From: Diphasiastrum complanatum
Taxonomy: Eukaryota; Streptophyta; Lycopodiopsida; Lycopodiales; Lycopodiaceae
DNA: 64,000 nt
Direction of reading: 5' to 3'
NCBI GenBank assembly: GCA_029204225.1
Contig: CM055106.1
Location: 51,033,325-51,097,324 of the forward strand
Part shown: positions 1 through 10,707 of the stretch, one piece after another
Layout: the number at the start of each line of letters is the position of its first letter
Numbering within the stretch: the stretch's first letter is position 1
Notes under the pieces: generated by a model
Database searches by the model: none
Told to the model about the DNA's origin: nothing
The model's input: the letters and a program-made list of their open reading frames with translations, nothing else
Translations under genes and position numbers: made by a program

Positions 1-700
1 CGTGGCAACTCACATGCATTAATTGTAAGTGATCCATAGTGACATGCAAGGCATGCACAAAGTTTATTGGACACATGCATGATGATTTGGACATTTCTAG
101 TTAGAACTAGTACACTTGTAAAAAGTTGGTAGAATTTCATGCATGACAAGTGACAAATGTCACGTAGACTCTAGATGTCACTTTAGATGTCATTTTGGAA
201 TGGATAGATATGATTCTACCTCGAGCTAACTCAATCTCCATAAATATGTGTAGCTCTCCACACAATTGATAATGAAGAACCAAAGTTTTATAGCTATCTC
301 ATGTCATTTTGGATCTAAACAAATAGTGCTTGTTACCTCTCTAGCTCTCTCTCTCTCTCTAACTCATGTTGAGGCTAATGCTCACACATTGAAATCTTGT
401 ATTTTTTCATTCTTTGATCATTGCTATTATATTCTGTTGATTAGCATGCTAGATTGTGGATTAGCCATTTCTTCTGAACTAGATTTTGTTGATCAATCTA
501 GAATCAGGTTATAGTGCCAATCACAAAGCTTAATTAAGATCAGTCACTCTTGTGGACATTCCCTACACGTGTGAATTCTAAAAATTTTGTCAGGAGCAAC
601 GTACCATAATGCAGCAATCCTATGTTACTTCCGTCGAGGCCCTAAACCAACATATTGTGTTACGTACCTATGTAACTAGCAGTACTTCAGACCCTTTAGT
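1..700. other. Region without a recognised gene
   Basis: AT-rich sequence with no conserved domain that I can recognise. The only reading frame of note is the small one described at 272-514. Confidence 0.4.
272..514 (+). CDS. Small ORF with a hydrophobic N-terminal part, unidentified
   Basis: An 80-codon frame starts at an ATG at 272. Residues about 16-36 are hydrophobic and end in an Ala-rich stretch (VEANA), which could pass for a secretion signal. A TATA-like stretch (ATAAATA) lies only about 30 bases upstream, so the 5' leader would be very short. The rest shows no conserved pattern, and the frame is short enough to occur by chance. It could be the first exon of a secreted protein or simply noise. 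Confidence 0.18.
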   Translation: MKNQSFIAISCHFGSKQIVLVTSLALSLSLTHVEANAHTLKSCIFSFFDHCYYILLISMLDCGLAISSELDFVDQSRIRL

Positions 701-742
701 ATTGGGGGCTAAATGGCAAGGTACCCTTAGGATTAAGGGTAT

Positions 743-930
743 GTGCCCTTGGATAAGGACAGGCAAGTGACTATATCTTAGTCGGAGGTATGAAGTCACG
801 TGACCCTTGGATAAGGGGTACTATTAGTATTCATGATAGGTGTCTTACATTAAGGTACTAGTGTCCTTGGTTAAGGGCAGGTAGGTGTCTATGCCTTGGA
901 TGGAGGTATGGAACCTAGAGAGGTGTTAGA
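743..930. repeat. Imperfect direct duplication, about 118-bp offset
   Basis: The segment starting at 743 (GTGCCCTTGGATAAGG) recurs at 861 (GTGTCCTTGGTTAAGG). Each is followed by a related run ending in GGAGGTATG. The copies are clearly diverged, so the duplication is old. Confidence 0.55.
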
Positions 931-1729
931 AAGTCATTGGATGACTATTTTCTAAACCTTGGGCCGCAACCTTGAACCATATCACTTTATTGTTCTAGGA
1001 CCAAAGTATACATGCACAATTTGGGCAATGGGACCTAGTAGGAGGGCGCCCTTCTAAAGTGTCCATTGAGTTCCCAACTCCCACAAGAAAGGCATTCAAA
1101 GAGTCATAGGTTATGGAAGGAGTCTCTTGACCTTCCATAAGCCTATGGAGGCTCTTGGAGATTCTTTAACTCCCCTAGGCTTCTCTCTCTCTCTCTCATT
1201 GGATGTGCATGGAACTCCATAGTGCATTGGAGGGGTCCATGGGCCACCTATATGAGGGTAGTAGGGCGCCCATTGGGAGGGGGAGATCTCTCTTGTTTGC
1301 TTTGCTTATGCTCTAGTGTTGCTACTAGTGTGTAGAGTGCTTTCTTGTGGTAGTATGCTTGAGGTTTGGATCTTGCTTATGGTATGAAACATAAGTAAGG
1401 TTTGGATCTTGAGAATGCTATGGAGTGTTGTTGTATGCTTGTGGTTTGTTTATGATTAGCAAGGGAGTGCTAGATAGGTCTTGCTTGGAGCTTGGATCTA
1501 GCTATGGTTAGGTGGTGAATACTTGAGGCCAGCTTGTTATCTATCTTTGTGTTTAAAATGTAGGGACACAAGTGGAGGAGAGATCCTTGGAGGCTTGCAG
1601 ATCCTTACTTGCAGGTGAAGGCACCCTAGCTTGGAGTTGGGGAGCATCTTGAAGCTTGGAGGTTGCTTGGAGGACATTTGGAGTCTCTACCTTGGATTTG
1701 GAGGACTTCCTCACCTCTACTTGTAAAAG
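924..1729 (+). repeat. Probable Copia 5' LTR (boundaries tentative)
   Basis: The sequence immediately precedes a clear retrotransposon primer site at 1730. A TGTTAGA start at 924 fits the usual plant Copia LTR start, but the right end lacks a clean CA, and no second LTR copy is present to confirm it. It holds two GGGCGCC-type motifs (about 1045 and 1264) like those repeated in the Copia leaders at 32.7-33.2 kb and 37.3-37.7 kb. Confidence 0.4.
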
Positions 1730-1742
1730 TGGTATCAGAGCT
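1730..1742 (+). other. Primer binding site (initiator Met-tRNA type)
   Basis: TGGTATCAGAGCT matches the sequence complementary to the 3' end of plant initiator Met-tRNA, the standard primer of Copia elements. It marks the start of the internal part of a plus-strand element whose coding part is not present here. Confidence 0.75.
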
Positions 1743-2800
1743 AGACAAGGGATGGCAACCTTTCTAACCTTCTTCAAGTTCTATTAAGATCACCAACTAA
1801 ATTTTTTTTGGGAAGATTATAGGCTTTTCTAGTTGTAAGAAGCTTGTAGTTGAAGTACCCAATGAATCTAGTTCTCTTTGGAAGAGAGTAGTGATGCTTA
1901 TAGAATTGTTTAGGGGCTGATTTTTTATCATGTTAGAGAAGTCTTAAAGTGGGTTTTGGATTTTTAAAAGGTCTAAAAAAAGATTTGTGGGATGGGTAGA
2001 GGAAGTCTTCTTCTACATACACAAACTTTTTTTGGCAAAAAGATTGATTCTAGCTTTGTGTTTTGATCAAAACTAGTGTTTTTTTTTGCATAAATGAAGT
2101 GTTTGAAGTTCTGATTTTCATTTTGAAGTTCTATTTTTTAGACCTATAAATCTGAAAATTAGATCTGAAAAGTGAAGTTTTCATTCAAACTTCATTAGTT
2201 ACACCTTTCTATCTCCTAGTTTCATGAAGATGGCAATGTAGAAAGGGAATGGTAGTGTAACTTTGTGCATAAAACAAGTTTTGAAATTTTATTTTTTGTC
2301 ATTTTGAAGTTCTGATTTTCAGACCTATAAATCTGAAAATCAGATCTGAAGATTGAAGTTTTCATAAAGCTTCATTAGTTATCCATTTCTAGACACTAGT
2401 TTCTTCGTTTTGGAAATCTAGAATAGTGAGAAATGTGATAACTTTGGTTGCTTTTGAAATGACAAATGGAATTGGAATGGGAATGAGAACTTTATGTAAA
2501 CATTAGCTTGGTTTAGTTAATTGAAGTTTACATAAAGATTTGGTTTTCATTTTTGCTTTTGATTAAGGCAAATGTAGCTTGTTGTTGTTTTCCTCTTAAG
2601 CTTGGATTGAGCTTGCAAATAGTAGGCTTGGATTGAGCTTACAAACAATAAGATTGAATGAATAGAAGTAAATGCTTTTTATTTGCATTGGATGTAACAA
2701 TTGAAGCATTTCTATCATTCTAATTCGAGCACTTATTGTTGTATTTGCATAATAGAAAAACACACAAGCAACCCCAATAGATCAAACCAATGAAAACCCA
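1743..2800 (+). mobile_element. Leader of the first Copia fossil, no coding part left
   Basis: Sequence downstream of the primer site contains no gag-like frame. A segment of about 105 bp occurs twice, near 2120-2226 and 2301-2405, including GACCTATAAATCTGAAAAT. Further on, AGGCTTGGATTGAGCTTACAAA-like units are repeated near 2590-2645. It looks like an old, broken, coding-less remnant. Confidence 0.4.
2120..2405 (+). repeat. Direct duplication, about 105-bp units 181 bp apart
   Basis: Both units begin TTTTGAAGTTCT, continue with GACCTATAAATCTGAAAAT and AGATCTGAA, and end near a CACTAGTTTC/TCCTAGTTTC stretch. They lie in the leader of the first Copia fossil. Confidence 0.6.
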
Positions 2801-3051
2801 ACATTTAATCTATCAAAGAAGATGATATGGAGTGGTGTGGTAATGTACGAGAGAGAGATTGGGAGATGCGGTTTTTGAAATGTCTAAAAGTTAGTCTTGA
2901 AGTTTATTACTCTATTATCTCATGACACACGAATATTGGCTGACAATTCAATTTTACTTACTTTTGAGTTAAACACTGCTACAAGATAATGATGTCATAA
3001 GATAAAGACTGCACTACCATTAATCAATCACTTTTGGTGTTGAATCAATAG

Positions 3052-3324
3052 TACGAAAATAGGGTTCTGCTTGAAACATTGGAAGATGCTCACAAGAAAT
3101 CACCTCACCTCGCATTCAAGTATGAAGTCTATGATGCTATATGGAAAGGTAGTATGACTCCATACTTCTATGTAGTTATTGAAGACATTGGGAACAACAC
3201 TTTCTATGTAAATGGTTTTTTGAAATTATCAGCCGGAAAAGTAATTACTTTCCATACTGAAAATCCTTATAATTATGTTTTTGTCTCCTTGGAAAGGTTG
3301 TTTTGGTTAATAGTAAAAGTGTAG
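3052..3324 (+). pseudogene. Unidentified exon-like coding segment
   Basis: An open frame runs from about 3052, just after a stop-containing TAG, to 3324 with no ATG near its start, so it would be an internal exon rather than a whole gene. Its protein-like composition (aromatic and charged residues, runs such as YFYVVIEDIG and GKVITFHTENPYNY) looks real. A possible 5' splice site follows NPYNY near 3280, and a possible acceptor lies near 3350, after which a short frame (FDFDELQRHGFAQALK) reaches a stop. I do not recognise the family. It could be a relic of a host gene or part of an element not otherwise visible. Confidence 0.3.
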
Positions 3325-3939
3325 CCTATATAAGTAGGTCGTGGATGTTTTCAGAGTTTGATTTTGACGAGCTTCAACGACATGGATTTGCCCAAGCCCT
3401 CAAGTGATCGAACTCCCTAATAAGCTACATGGGATGTCCGTGGGGCTAGCATGGCACGGATCTGTCCTAATAATAGACACTATGGTCAAAATCATGTCTC
3501 TCTGTACTTGTGCATGGATAAATAGCTTCTTACATGTTTATACTATTTTGTGAGCTAAATACATTATTTTGCTCTTGCATTGATCAGTATGGCATCTGTC
3601 CTAATACGGTTTTGATTGAAGGGCAGAATGTATTGCTATTTATAAGATGCATGATTGGGAAGACTAGAGCATTCAAGCTGATAAAGTAGTGAATCTTGTT
3701 TCGGACATGTATAACAACTGATGCTCAGCTATGACACATGTCTTTCTCACTTCACTAACTTGTACGGTTTTATTTTGTGGGATGGCGGCAGGTAATAGCT
3801 AGGTGTCCTAAAACTTGCTTCAATTTTTTGTACTCTGTACTGTAAGAATTTATACAACTATATTTTAACCTGTTATGCTATAAATTGAAGGGTTCAAAGA
3901 GTTTGGTTGACTTGTCAAGAGGGACTATGTGATGTTTTG

Positions 3940-3940
<1 letters not shown>
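3325..3940. other. Region without a recognised gene
   Basis: No domain was recognised. The only coding hint is the short possible exon near 3350-3405 noted with the preceding segment. Confidence 0.35.

Positions 3941-3942
<2 letters not shown>

Positions 3943-4007
<65 letters not shown>
3943..4007. repeat. (CT)n microsatellite
   Basis: An uninterrupted CT dinucleotide tract of about 65 bases. Unlike the tracts near 44.0 and 63.0 kb, its flanks do not resemble the gypsy LTR family. Confidence 0.95.
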
Positions 4008-4010
<3 letters not shown>

Positions 4011-4241
4011 CCCTTCTTTTTCACTATCCATTTCACCATAAACCAAACTAGCTCATTCCTCCAACTCGGCCCACTACTACCAGAAATTCAACAACTCATT
4101 TATTTTGAAACAAAGCTCTTTATCTCCCATACTCGGCCTTCCATAGATCAAGAACTCTCTAAATGATCTTATGATTATGATCCATGATTTCCACTACCAA
4201 ACACCCCAAAAATTGGATGCATACATGCATTAAGTCCTTCT

Positions 4242-4526
4242 AAGTTTACATTCATCTTTTATGACCTTTTGGATATCCAATGTATATGTAATTGACAAAG
4301 GCCAATTGGTTTTCCATAATAAAAAGATATCCTTCCCCCCGGGCGGGGGGAGTGCGTCTCCCCATATTGAAAGAATTAAAGTCTTATGAGAAAAACCCTA
4401 TGCTTTTGATAAGCTAGATTTGGAAGGGAACCAAGTTTACATTCCTCTTTTATGACCTTTTTGGAATCCAATATATCTGTAATTGGCAAAGGCCATTTGG
4501 TTTTGTATAATAAAAAGATATCCTTC
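4242..4526 (+). repeat. 94-bp direct duplication (4242-4335 and 4433-4526)
   Basis: Both copies start AAGTTTACATTC and end AAAAAGATATCCTTC, with about 90% identity by eye, 191 bp apart. Copy one runs directly into a GC palindrome (CCCCCCGGGCGGGGGG, about 4335-4350). Confidence 0.8.
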
Positions 4527-4663
4527 GCTGCATGTTAATATTTATTGTGCATGAATTTTTGTGACTCATTGTTTAATGTTTTATTTTCAAGTCTAAATTT
4601 GATTTCATTCAAGCTGATTCAAGACGTGTTCTATATAAAAGTAAGGTCAATAAGTTTATGGGT

Positions 4664-5113
4664 CTAAAGATTGTAGAAAACCTTCCCTTGGGGTTCACAA
4701 GGCATGTTAGGATCGATTGGAAAGGTTGTGGTGGCTTCGGCCTGGTCGAAGATTAAGTCTTCGCCAGTTTGGAGGTTGAAATGAGGGAAAGTGAGTTGGA
4801 GTTGCTGATAGTCAATGGTGGAGGTGGATTCAATGAAAGGAAAATTGGAGATTTGGCATGGATAGCGGATGGATGGATCTTGGACACTGGCATTATAATG
4901 TGCCAAGGCCGCATTTTAACAAATGATGAGAGTGGCGGAGTGGTATTGGTGGCAGTCATAGTAAAGGGTCCGGAGCTCGTTATATGCGAAATGGAGGGGG
5001 CTTCTGGAAGGGCGGTGGCAGCGACGTGGCAGTGCTTGATGTGCTCTGCGAGAGCGTCAGATGACTTCTCTGCTCCTGATGGCTGGTACCCTGGCGTGTA
5101 CCGTACCTACTAG
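4664..5113 (-). pseudogene. GC-richer island with coding-like frames, possible host gene relic
   Basis: This stretch is richer in GC than its surroundings and carries long open frames on both strands. The minus strand reads like the low-complexity C-terminal part of a plant transcription factor: Pro/Thr/Ser-rich runs, then a tail with LTFPHFNLQTGEDLIFDQ ending at 4664. The minus-strand reading is not one continuous frame. A 114-codon ATG frame on the plus strand (4769-5113) is more likely its shadow. No DNA-binding domain is present, so the family cannot be named. Confidence 0.25.
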
Positions 5114-5379
5114 TGTTGTGAAGATGAAGAGATAAACGGAGGTGGCACAAAGAGAGGGGGTTGATGCATGTGATCTAACTCCAATTGGAATTGTCGATCG
5201 TTTGGAAAATTAATGATGGCATAAAGGACTGTGACAAAACGGAGCGGAGGACTCTCGAAAATATCACAAAAATAGCCGAAGTCCTTAATTTGGATGAAGC
5301 CAGTAAGGACGACAAAAACAAAAATATTTGTATTTGCCTCCGATGCAACGTTGACTAGAAATTTATTATGAAGACTAAT

Positions 5380-5510
5380 GCCAAAGTTGTAGATGGATGT
5401 TGATGCTCTTCTTCATTAAGGTTCTAGTGTTATTGCATTTGAGTCTCACCATGTATGTTTTTATAAGATTTGTTATTCTACTCATGAGAAAGAATTGTTG
5501 GATTTTAATG
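5380..5510 (+). mobile_element. Ty3/gypsy RNase H relic
   Basis: The plus strand encodes a match to the conserved gypsy RNase H stretch around YSTHEKELL (about 5470-5500), preceded by an AFES run. Only this short, heavily decayed piece remains. The Copia LTR that follows appears to begin inside it. Confidence 0.5.
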
Positions 5511-6905
5511 CTCAGGTCCAAAATCCATTCGCGATAATGAACATCCTGGAAATTCTGTCAAAGTTTGACTCCATCGACTTCAAAGTCATCAAAGTCCAAA
5601 GTCCGACTTCATAGACTTTGACTTCTCCATGTATATATTCAACATCAACTCACTCATCAACTCCATTGACATTCCATCGACATCGACTTACTCGACAATC
5701 GACTCCATCAACTCCATCGACAATCAACTCCATCGACATTCCATCACTGACTTGACATCATCGACTCACCCGACTTACTCAACATTGACGTAATCGACTC
5801 ACTCAACATTGACTTCAGCTCCAACTCCATTGACTTACTCAACCTCATCGACATCGACTTACTCGACAACGACTTCAACACTAACTCCATCGACAACCCA
5901 ACTTCATTGACACTTCATCAACTCTCAACTTCCTCAACTTACTCAATTTTCTCATCAGAGAAAAGTCGATCCATGTACTATTAGACGACAATGACAATCC
6001 ACCTACTTGTACATAGACTTTACTACTTACAAAGATGACTAGAAGCCGGCTCTAATTCATTAAGTAGATAGATCCAAAGTACTGAGTTATAAGACATGTA
6101 AATAAAGTCTATACCTTTCAGTCAGTATTTTTCATGTTGATTATGCTGATAATGTAATGAATTTTTTGCTGAAACCAGTTTTAGCTGTCAGAAATGGTGA
6201 ACTCCTACAACTTTGCCGCGACACGAAATGAAGCGAAGGTCAAATGGCAAACAATTTGCGAAAGTCAACGTACCTCGAAAACCCTAAGGCACAGCAAAGC
6301 GAAACTCGAAGGTTGAATGATTCGCGAAAGTCAAACATGCCTCTAGGACCAAAAAGACAAGACACGACACGAAACGAAAAGAAACGAAAGAAAATCTTTT
6401 GCGCTGCCAGTTGGCAGCTCAACGGGCGTGGAGCCTTAAACTTCATGTCCAGCTGAAACAATTAGCAATAACAGAGAGTAACTGATTAGTTGATTAGCGT
6501 TAACTATTCTTGTAATTCTCTGTTTAGCTATCTTGTAAACTCTACACAGTGGAAATATAAACTATTTTTCTGGATCAAAAGTATCTACAGAGAATGTGCG
6601 TGAGTAGAGTAGAAAAAAAATAATAGAAACGAAATAGTTGTGCATGATAGTCTGTCAACGAGCACAAATGAGCAGAGCGTCAGGCCGCCAACGAGCGAGA
6701 CACTGACCATCTCATTCTAAAAATTAAACTGATAATATAGTTGCTCTATGTCATACATTTCCTTGTCTACCGTTGTCTTGATTGCTAGAATGATATCTGT
6801 TTTGTGATCTGTAGTCGCATGTCTAGGATTCTGTGTAAGCTTCCGCATAAGAAAATTCAAAAGAAACAAATATGTTCGCGATACAAAAAAATCCAGTCCG
6901 CGACA
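5496..6905 (+). repeat. Probable 5' LTR of Copia fossil H (start tentative)
   Basis: The right end is set by the primer site at 6906 and ends in GACA. TGTTGGATTTT at 5496 is a good candidate start. This would give an LTR of about 1.4 kb, long for Copia, holding the degenerate ATCGACT tract. No second LTR is in the window. Confidence 0.4.
5560..5960. repeat. Degenerate ATCGACT / CTCCATCGACA tract
   Basis: About 400 bases are built almost wholly from short variants such as CATCGACTCCATCGACA, ACTCACTCGACA and CTTACTCAACATTGAC. Units are irregular, about 6-15 bases long. The tract has a strong C/T/A bias on the plus strand. Confidence 0.8.
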
Positions 6906-6918
6906 TGGTATCAGAGCC
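6906..6918 (+). other. Primer binding site (initiator Met-tRNA type)
   Basis: TGGTATCAGAGCC directly follows the LTR end and is the usual plant Copia primer site. Confidence 0.85.
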
Positions 6919-7324
6919 AACAGGTTATCACTACTAATATCTGAGTAGTGATTTTCTAGACAACACAATATGGCTACAACGATCCAAACAAGAGTAGCAA
7001 TCAGTCTTGATGGCGCAAACTACAAGATATGGAAACTCAAAATCAAAACACTTCTAAAGGGCGAAGGCATCTGGTCGGTGACCAAACTCTCAGAGGTGCA
7101 GCTTTCAGAGGGAGACCCGATGAGAGCTGAATGGATCAGAAAGGATGAGCATGCAATGACAATCATCGTTTCGTTCATCAACAAAGATCTACTCATATAG
7201 ATTGAAGACTGCAAAAGCAGCCATGCAGCATGGGAAAGATTAAAATAGAAGTATGAAGTGAGGACTGCAGCTTCAGTGATGTATATTCACAATCAGCTAC
7301 AATCCATACGATGGGATGACAACC

Positions 7325-8022
7325 AGTTAGACCAGCACATTGAGAAGATCATAATGATCTTCGCTCAACTCGTTGCATCAGGACAGGAGCACCAAGTCCC
7401 AGCACCACAGCAGCTAATGTACTTCATGAAATCTCTATTGACATCCTATTAGTCGCTAAGAATGCTCATACTGAGTCTACCAGATATGACATTCGACAAA
7501 GCAATCAGTCTTGTCGCTGATGAGAGACTGATGAGAGACGAAGGAGAGAGAAGCAGTGATCAAGAGAAGGCTCTCTTCACGAAAGGAAAGAAGAAAAACA
7601 AGAACAAGCCAAGATTCGAGAAGACGAAGTTCTCAAATCAACAATCTTCTTCCTGCGATCATTGTCACAAACTAGTTAGACTAGCATGTTGAGAAGATCA
7701 GAACGATCTTCGCTCAAATTGCTACATCAGGACAGGAGCACCAGGTCCCAGCACCACAACAACTGATGTACTTCATGAAGTCTCTACCTACGTCCTATCA
7801 GTCATTGAGAATGCTCATACTGAGTCTACCAGATATGACATTCGACAAAGCAATCACTCTTGTCGCTGATGAGAGACTGATAAGGGATGAAGGAGAAGGA
7901 AGCAATGATCAAGAGAAGGCCCTCTTCACGAAAGAAAGGAAGAAAAACAGGAACAAACCCATATTCGACAAGAGGAAGTCCTCGAATCAACAATTTTCTT
8001 TCTATGATCACTTCACAAACCA
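7325..8022 (+). repeat. Tandem duplication inside Copia gag, 349-bp period
   Basis: The segment starting AGTTAGACCAGCA at 7325 recurs at 7674 as AGTTAGACTAGCA. The two copies stay alignable through FTKGKKKNKNKP/FTKERKKNRNKP-type coding up to about 8022. Divergence is around 10% by eye. Confidence 0.85.
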
Positions 8023-10074
8023 GGCCATACAGCCAACAAATGCTGGTTCAATCCAGCAATATCTTGCATGCACTACAAGAAGAAGGGGCACTCTGCATAC
8101 AATTGTAGATTCAACCCAAAAAAAAAGAACAAGACTGAGAAAGCAAATGTTGCAGAGTCATCCAAAGATGCAGATAGAGGTGATAAAGCCTTCACAATAC
8201 TTGATGAAGCTTCAACGAGCTACACTGAACAAGACTACGATGTAGTCATTGATTCAAGAGCAACATCACATATCACCTGCAACAAGAAAATCTTGATCGA
8301 CTTCAGAGAGCTCGAAAATAACAGAGCATTGATTCTAGGTGATGGGAGCAGACATGATGTCAAAGACATCGGGACTCTATAGTTGCAAACACTGTCAGGT
8401 CAAAGCAGAGCTGCCAAGAGCACTCTACGTGCCTTTATTGAGAAAAGATATGCTATCAGTCTCCAAGATGGCAGATCTTGCAATTTGAGTTTTGTTCGAT
8501 GGCAATACATGCCGCATGATCGAGAAAACCACAAACAAATTGTTGACGGTTGGATGCAGAGAAGGAAACCTCTACCAAGCCAAGATAATCAACAATACTG
8601 ATAGCATATTAAATGCATCAAAAAATGAAGATCAGCTCTGGCATAGGAGAATGTATCATATGAACATGAGGAGCCTATGTGACATGTGTAAGAAGGACAT
8701 AGTCACAGATCTAAAGATATCAAGACTCGATACTGAGTTCTACGAAGCCTATCAAAAAGAGAAATCCATTCACACATGAGGGAAGAAGAGCCAAAGAAAT
8801 TATTAAGCTTGTCCACTCATATGTCTATGGACCGATGAAAATGGATTCGCTCTTAGGATCGAGGTATTTCCTGACGTTCATAGATGACTACAGCCGGATG
8901 ACTACAATCTACTACCTAAAGAAGAAATCTGAAGTGTTTGATTCCTTCAAGAAGTTCGTGGCATTTGCAGAGCGACACACCTCAAAGAAGATTCAGATCA
9001 TCAGATCTGACAATGGAGGTGAGTACAAGAGCAAAGAATTTTCAAAATTTTGCCAAGAACAAGAGATTGAGCATCAGTTCACTCCAACATACACACAAGA
9101 ATACAATGGTGTCACAGAAAGAAGAAACAGGACGCTAGTCAAAGGAGCCAAATTCCTGATTGCACAGGCTTGATTCCCGAGTCAATTTTGGACTGAGGCA
9201 ATAGCTCCAGCAGTACACCTGTAGAATAGATCAACCACGATAGCGCTGAAAAACAAGACACCGTACGAAATGTAGACAGATAGAAAGTCTGATCTATCAT
9301 ACGTACATGTTTTTGGATGTGCAGCATACAAGCACATTCCAAAAGAAAAAAGGAACAAGCTCGATGACAAATCAAAGCAAACGATCATGGTCGGGTACTC
9401 GAACAGATCACAAGTGTACATACTCTACAATCCAACCACGAAAAATGTTGTTTCAAGTAGAGATGTGAAGTTTGATGAGTCCACATACCCTGGACTAAAA
9501 GATAAAAAAGGCCATGAGATATGCACACTGCTACCAATTCAAGAGGGAGATTGAGGACAGACGTCAAATTAGAATGTTGAGCCATAGACTATAGAGCAGC
9601 AGGAAGTAGAGGATCAAACCCACAAACAAAAAACATTCGAGCAGCGACGAAACGAACCTAGAAGGTCAGCAAGACAAAGAAGGCCTCCAAATCATTACAC
9701 TGACAATCTTCAGTGGAGCGAAGCCACACAATTTGAGTACCGCAACTTCACTGAAGAGCCAACAACATATCAAGAAGCTGTCAGAGTCCAGAGGGAGAAT
9801 TTTGGAAGCATGCATTGTCAGAAGAGATTGAGTTGATGAGACGAAACGAGGCATGGACACTAGAGCCACTGCTAGAAAACAAAAAAATCATCGACTGCAA
9901 ATGGGTGTACAAGAAAAAAATGAAATCAGATGGAACTATTGGCCATTATAAGACGAGGCTTGTTGCAAAGGGCTACACACAAAGGTATGGTGTTGATTAT
10001 TTCGACACATATTCGTCGATGGTCAAGATGACAAACATATAACTCTACTCCTCTACACTAACATTCATCATGAT

Positions 10075-10707
10075 TGTAGGTGAAAGAAAGGGGATGATTA
10101 GAAAAGATCGAGGAAAAAGAAGATAGAAGAGAGAGATAGAGGGAGGGTGGAGGTTAGCTCAAATGCACACTGTACTTGCTAAAGGAGAAACATAAACTAT
10201 TGAAACCAAAAAGCATGAACTTGAAAGCAATAGAAAACAACAAGAACAATAGCAAGCATTGAATTGCAAATGAGGATGCTTCTCTTCCAAAATTGATAGA
10301 GTTTCCTCCTTCTCATTAAGCATGCAAATAGTGTACAAATGGTGTCTTTTTATCAAATGGGGAAGGCCCTTGCCCCTCAATCCTATTGGCTAATATTCAC
10401 AATGATCCTATCCATTCATCTTGTACCCAACTTGATCCAAGGGTCCACAAAAAGTACATTGGTAATCACAAGATTCATGTGAGTCCCAATTTGGACCCAA
10501 CTCTAAAAAATAATCTCTAAGTTTAAAAACGACTTTGGGCCTCTAGTTTTATTTTAATTCCGAGGCCCAAGTCAAGTTTATTTTATTTACAACTTTACTT
10601 GCGTGCTCATTGGGCCATGGGCTTACGCGCACAGGATGTCATGCCCTCGCAACACATTTTATTGAATGATTTTATTTATTTACACTTTGTTGGGAATACC
10701 CCCAACA
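10075..10707 (-). repeat. Solo gypsy LTR (Tat/Athila-like family)
   Basis: Read on the minus strand it starts TGTTGGGGGTATTCCC and ends CCTACA. It is homologous to the LTR at 43477-44258 through segments such as GGTGTCTTTTTAT and GTAAGCCCATGG. No primer site or coding part adjoins it. The flanks read ATGAT on the left and CTGAT on the right, a 4-of-5 match that fits a worn target duplication. It includes a short GA-rich stretch where the other family members carry long microsatellites. Confidence 0.75.

Larger units (their letters stand above)
6906..10042 (+). mobile_element. Copia fossil H: gag, protease, integrase, start of RT
   Basis: A plus-strand Ty1/copia copy. Gag starts at 6970 (ANYKIWKLKIKTLL, typical of the Copia gag N-terminus). 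The protease region (VIDSRATSHIT) lies near 8250-8290, the pre-integrase part near 8620-8770, and the integrase core (FIDDYSRM, RSDNGGEY) near 8835-9170. The beginning of RT (CKWVYKKKMKSDGT, KARLVAKGYTQ type) lies near 9815-10042. RNase H and a 3' LTR are missing. The copy is broken many times and is old. Part of gag is tandemly duplicated. Confidence 0.85.

Noticed and set aside
1553-1777. 74-codon minus-strand frame
   Set aside because: It lies across the Copia LTR end and primer site and shows no domain.
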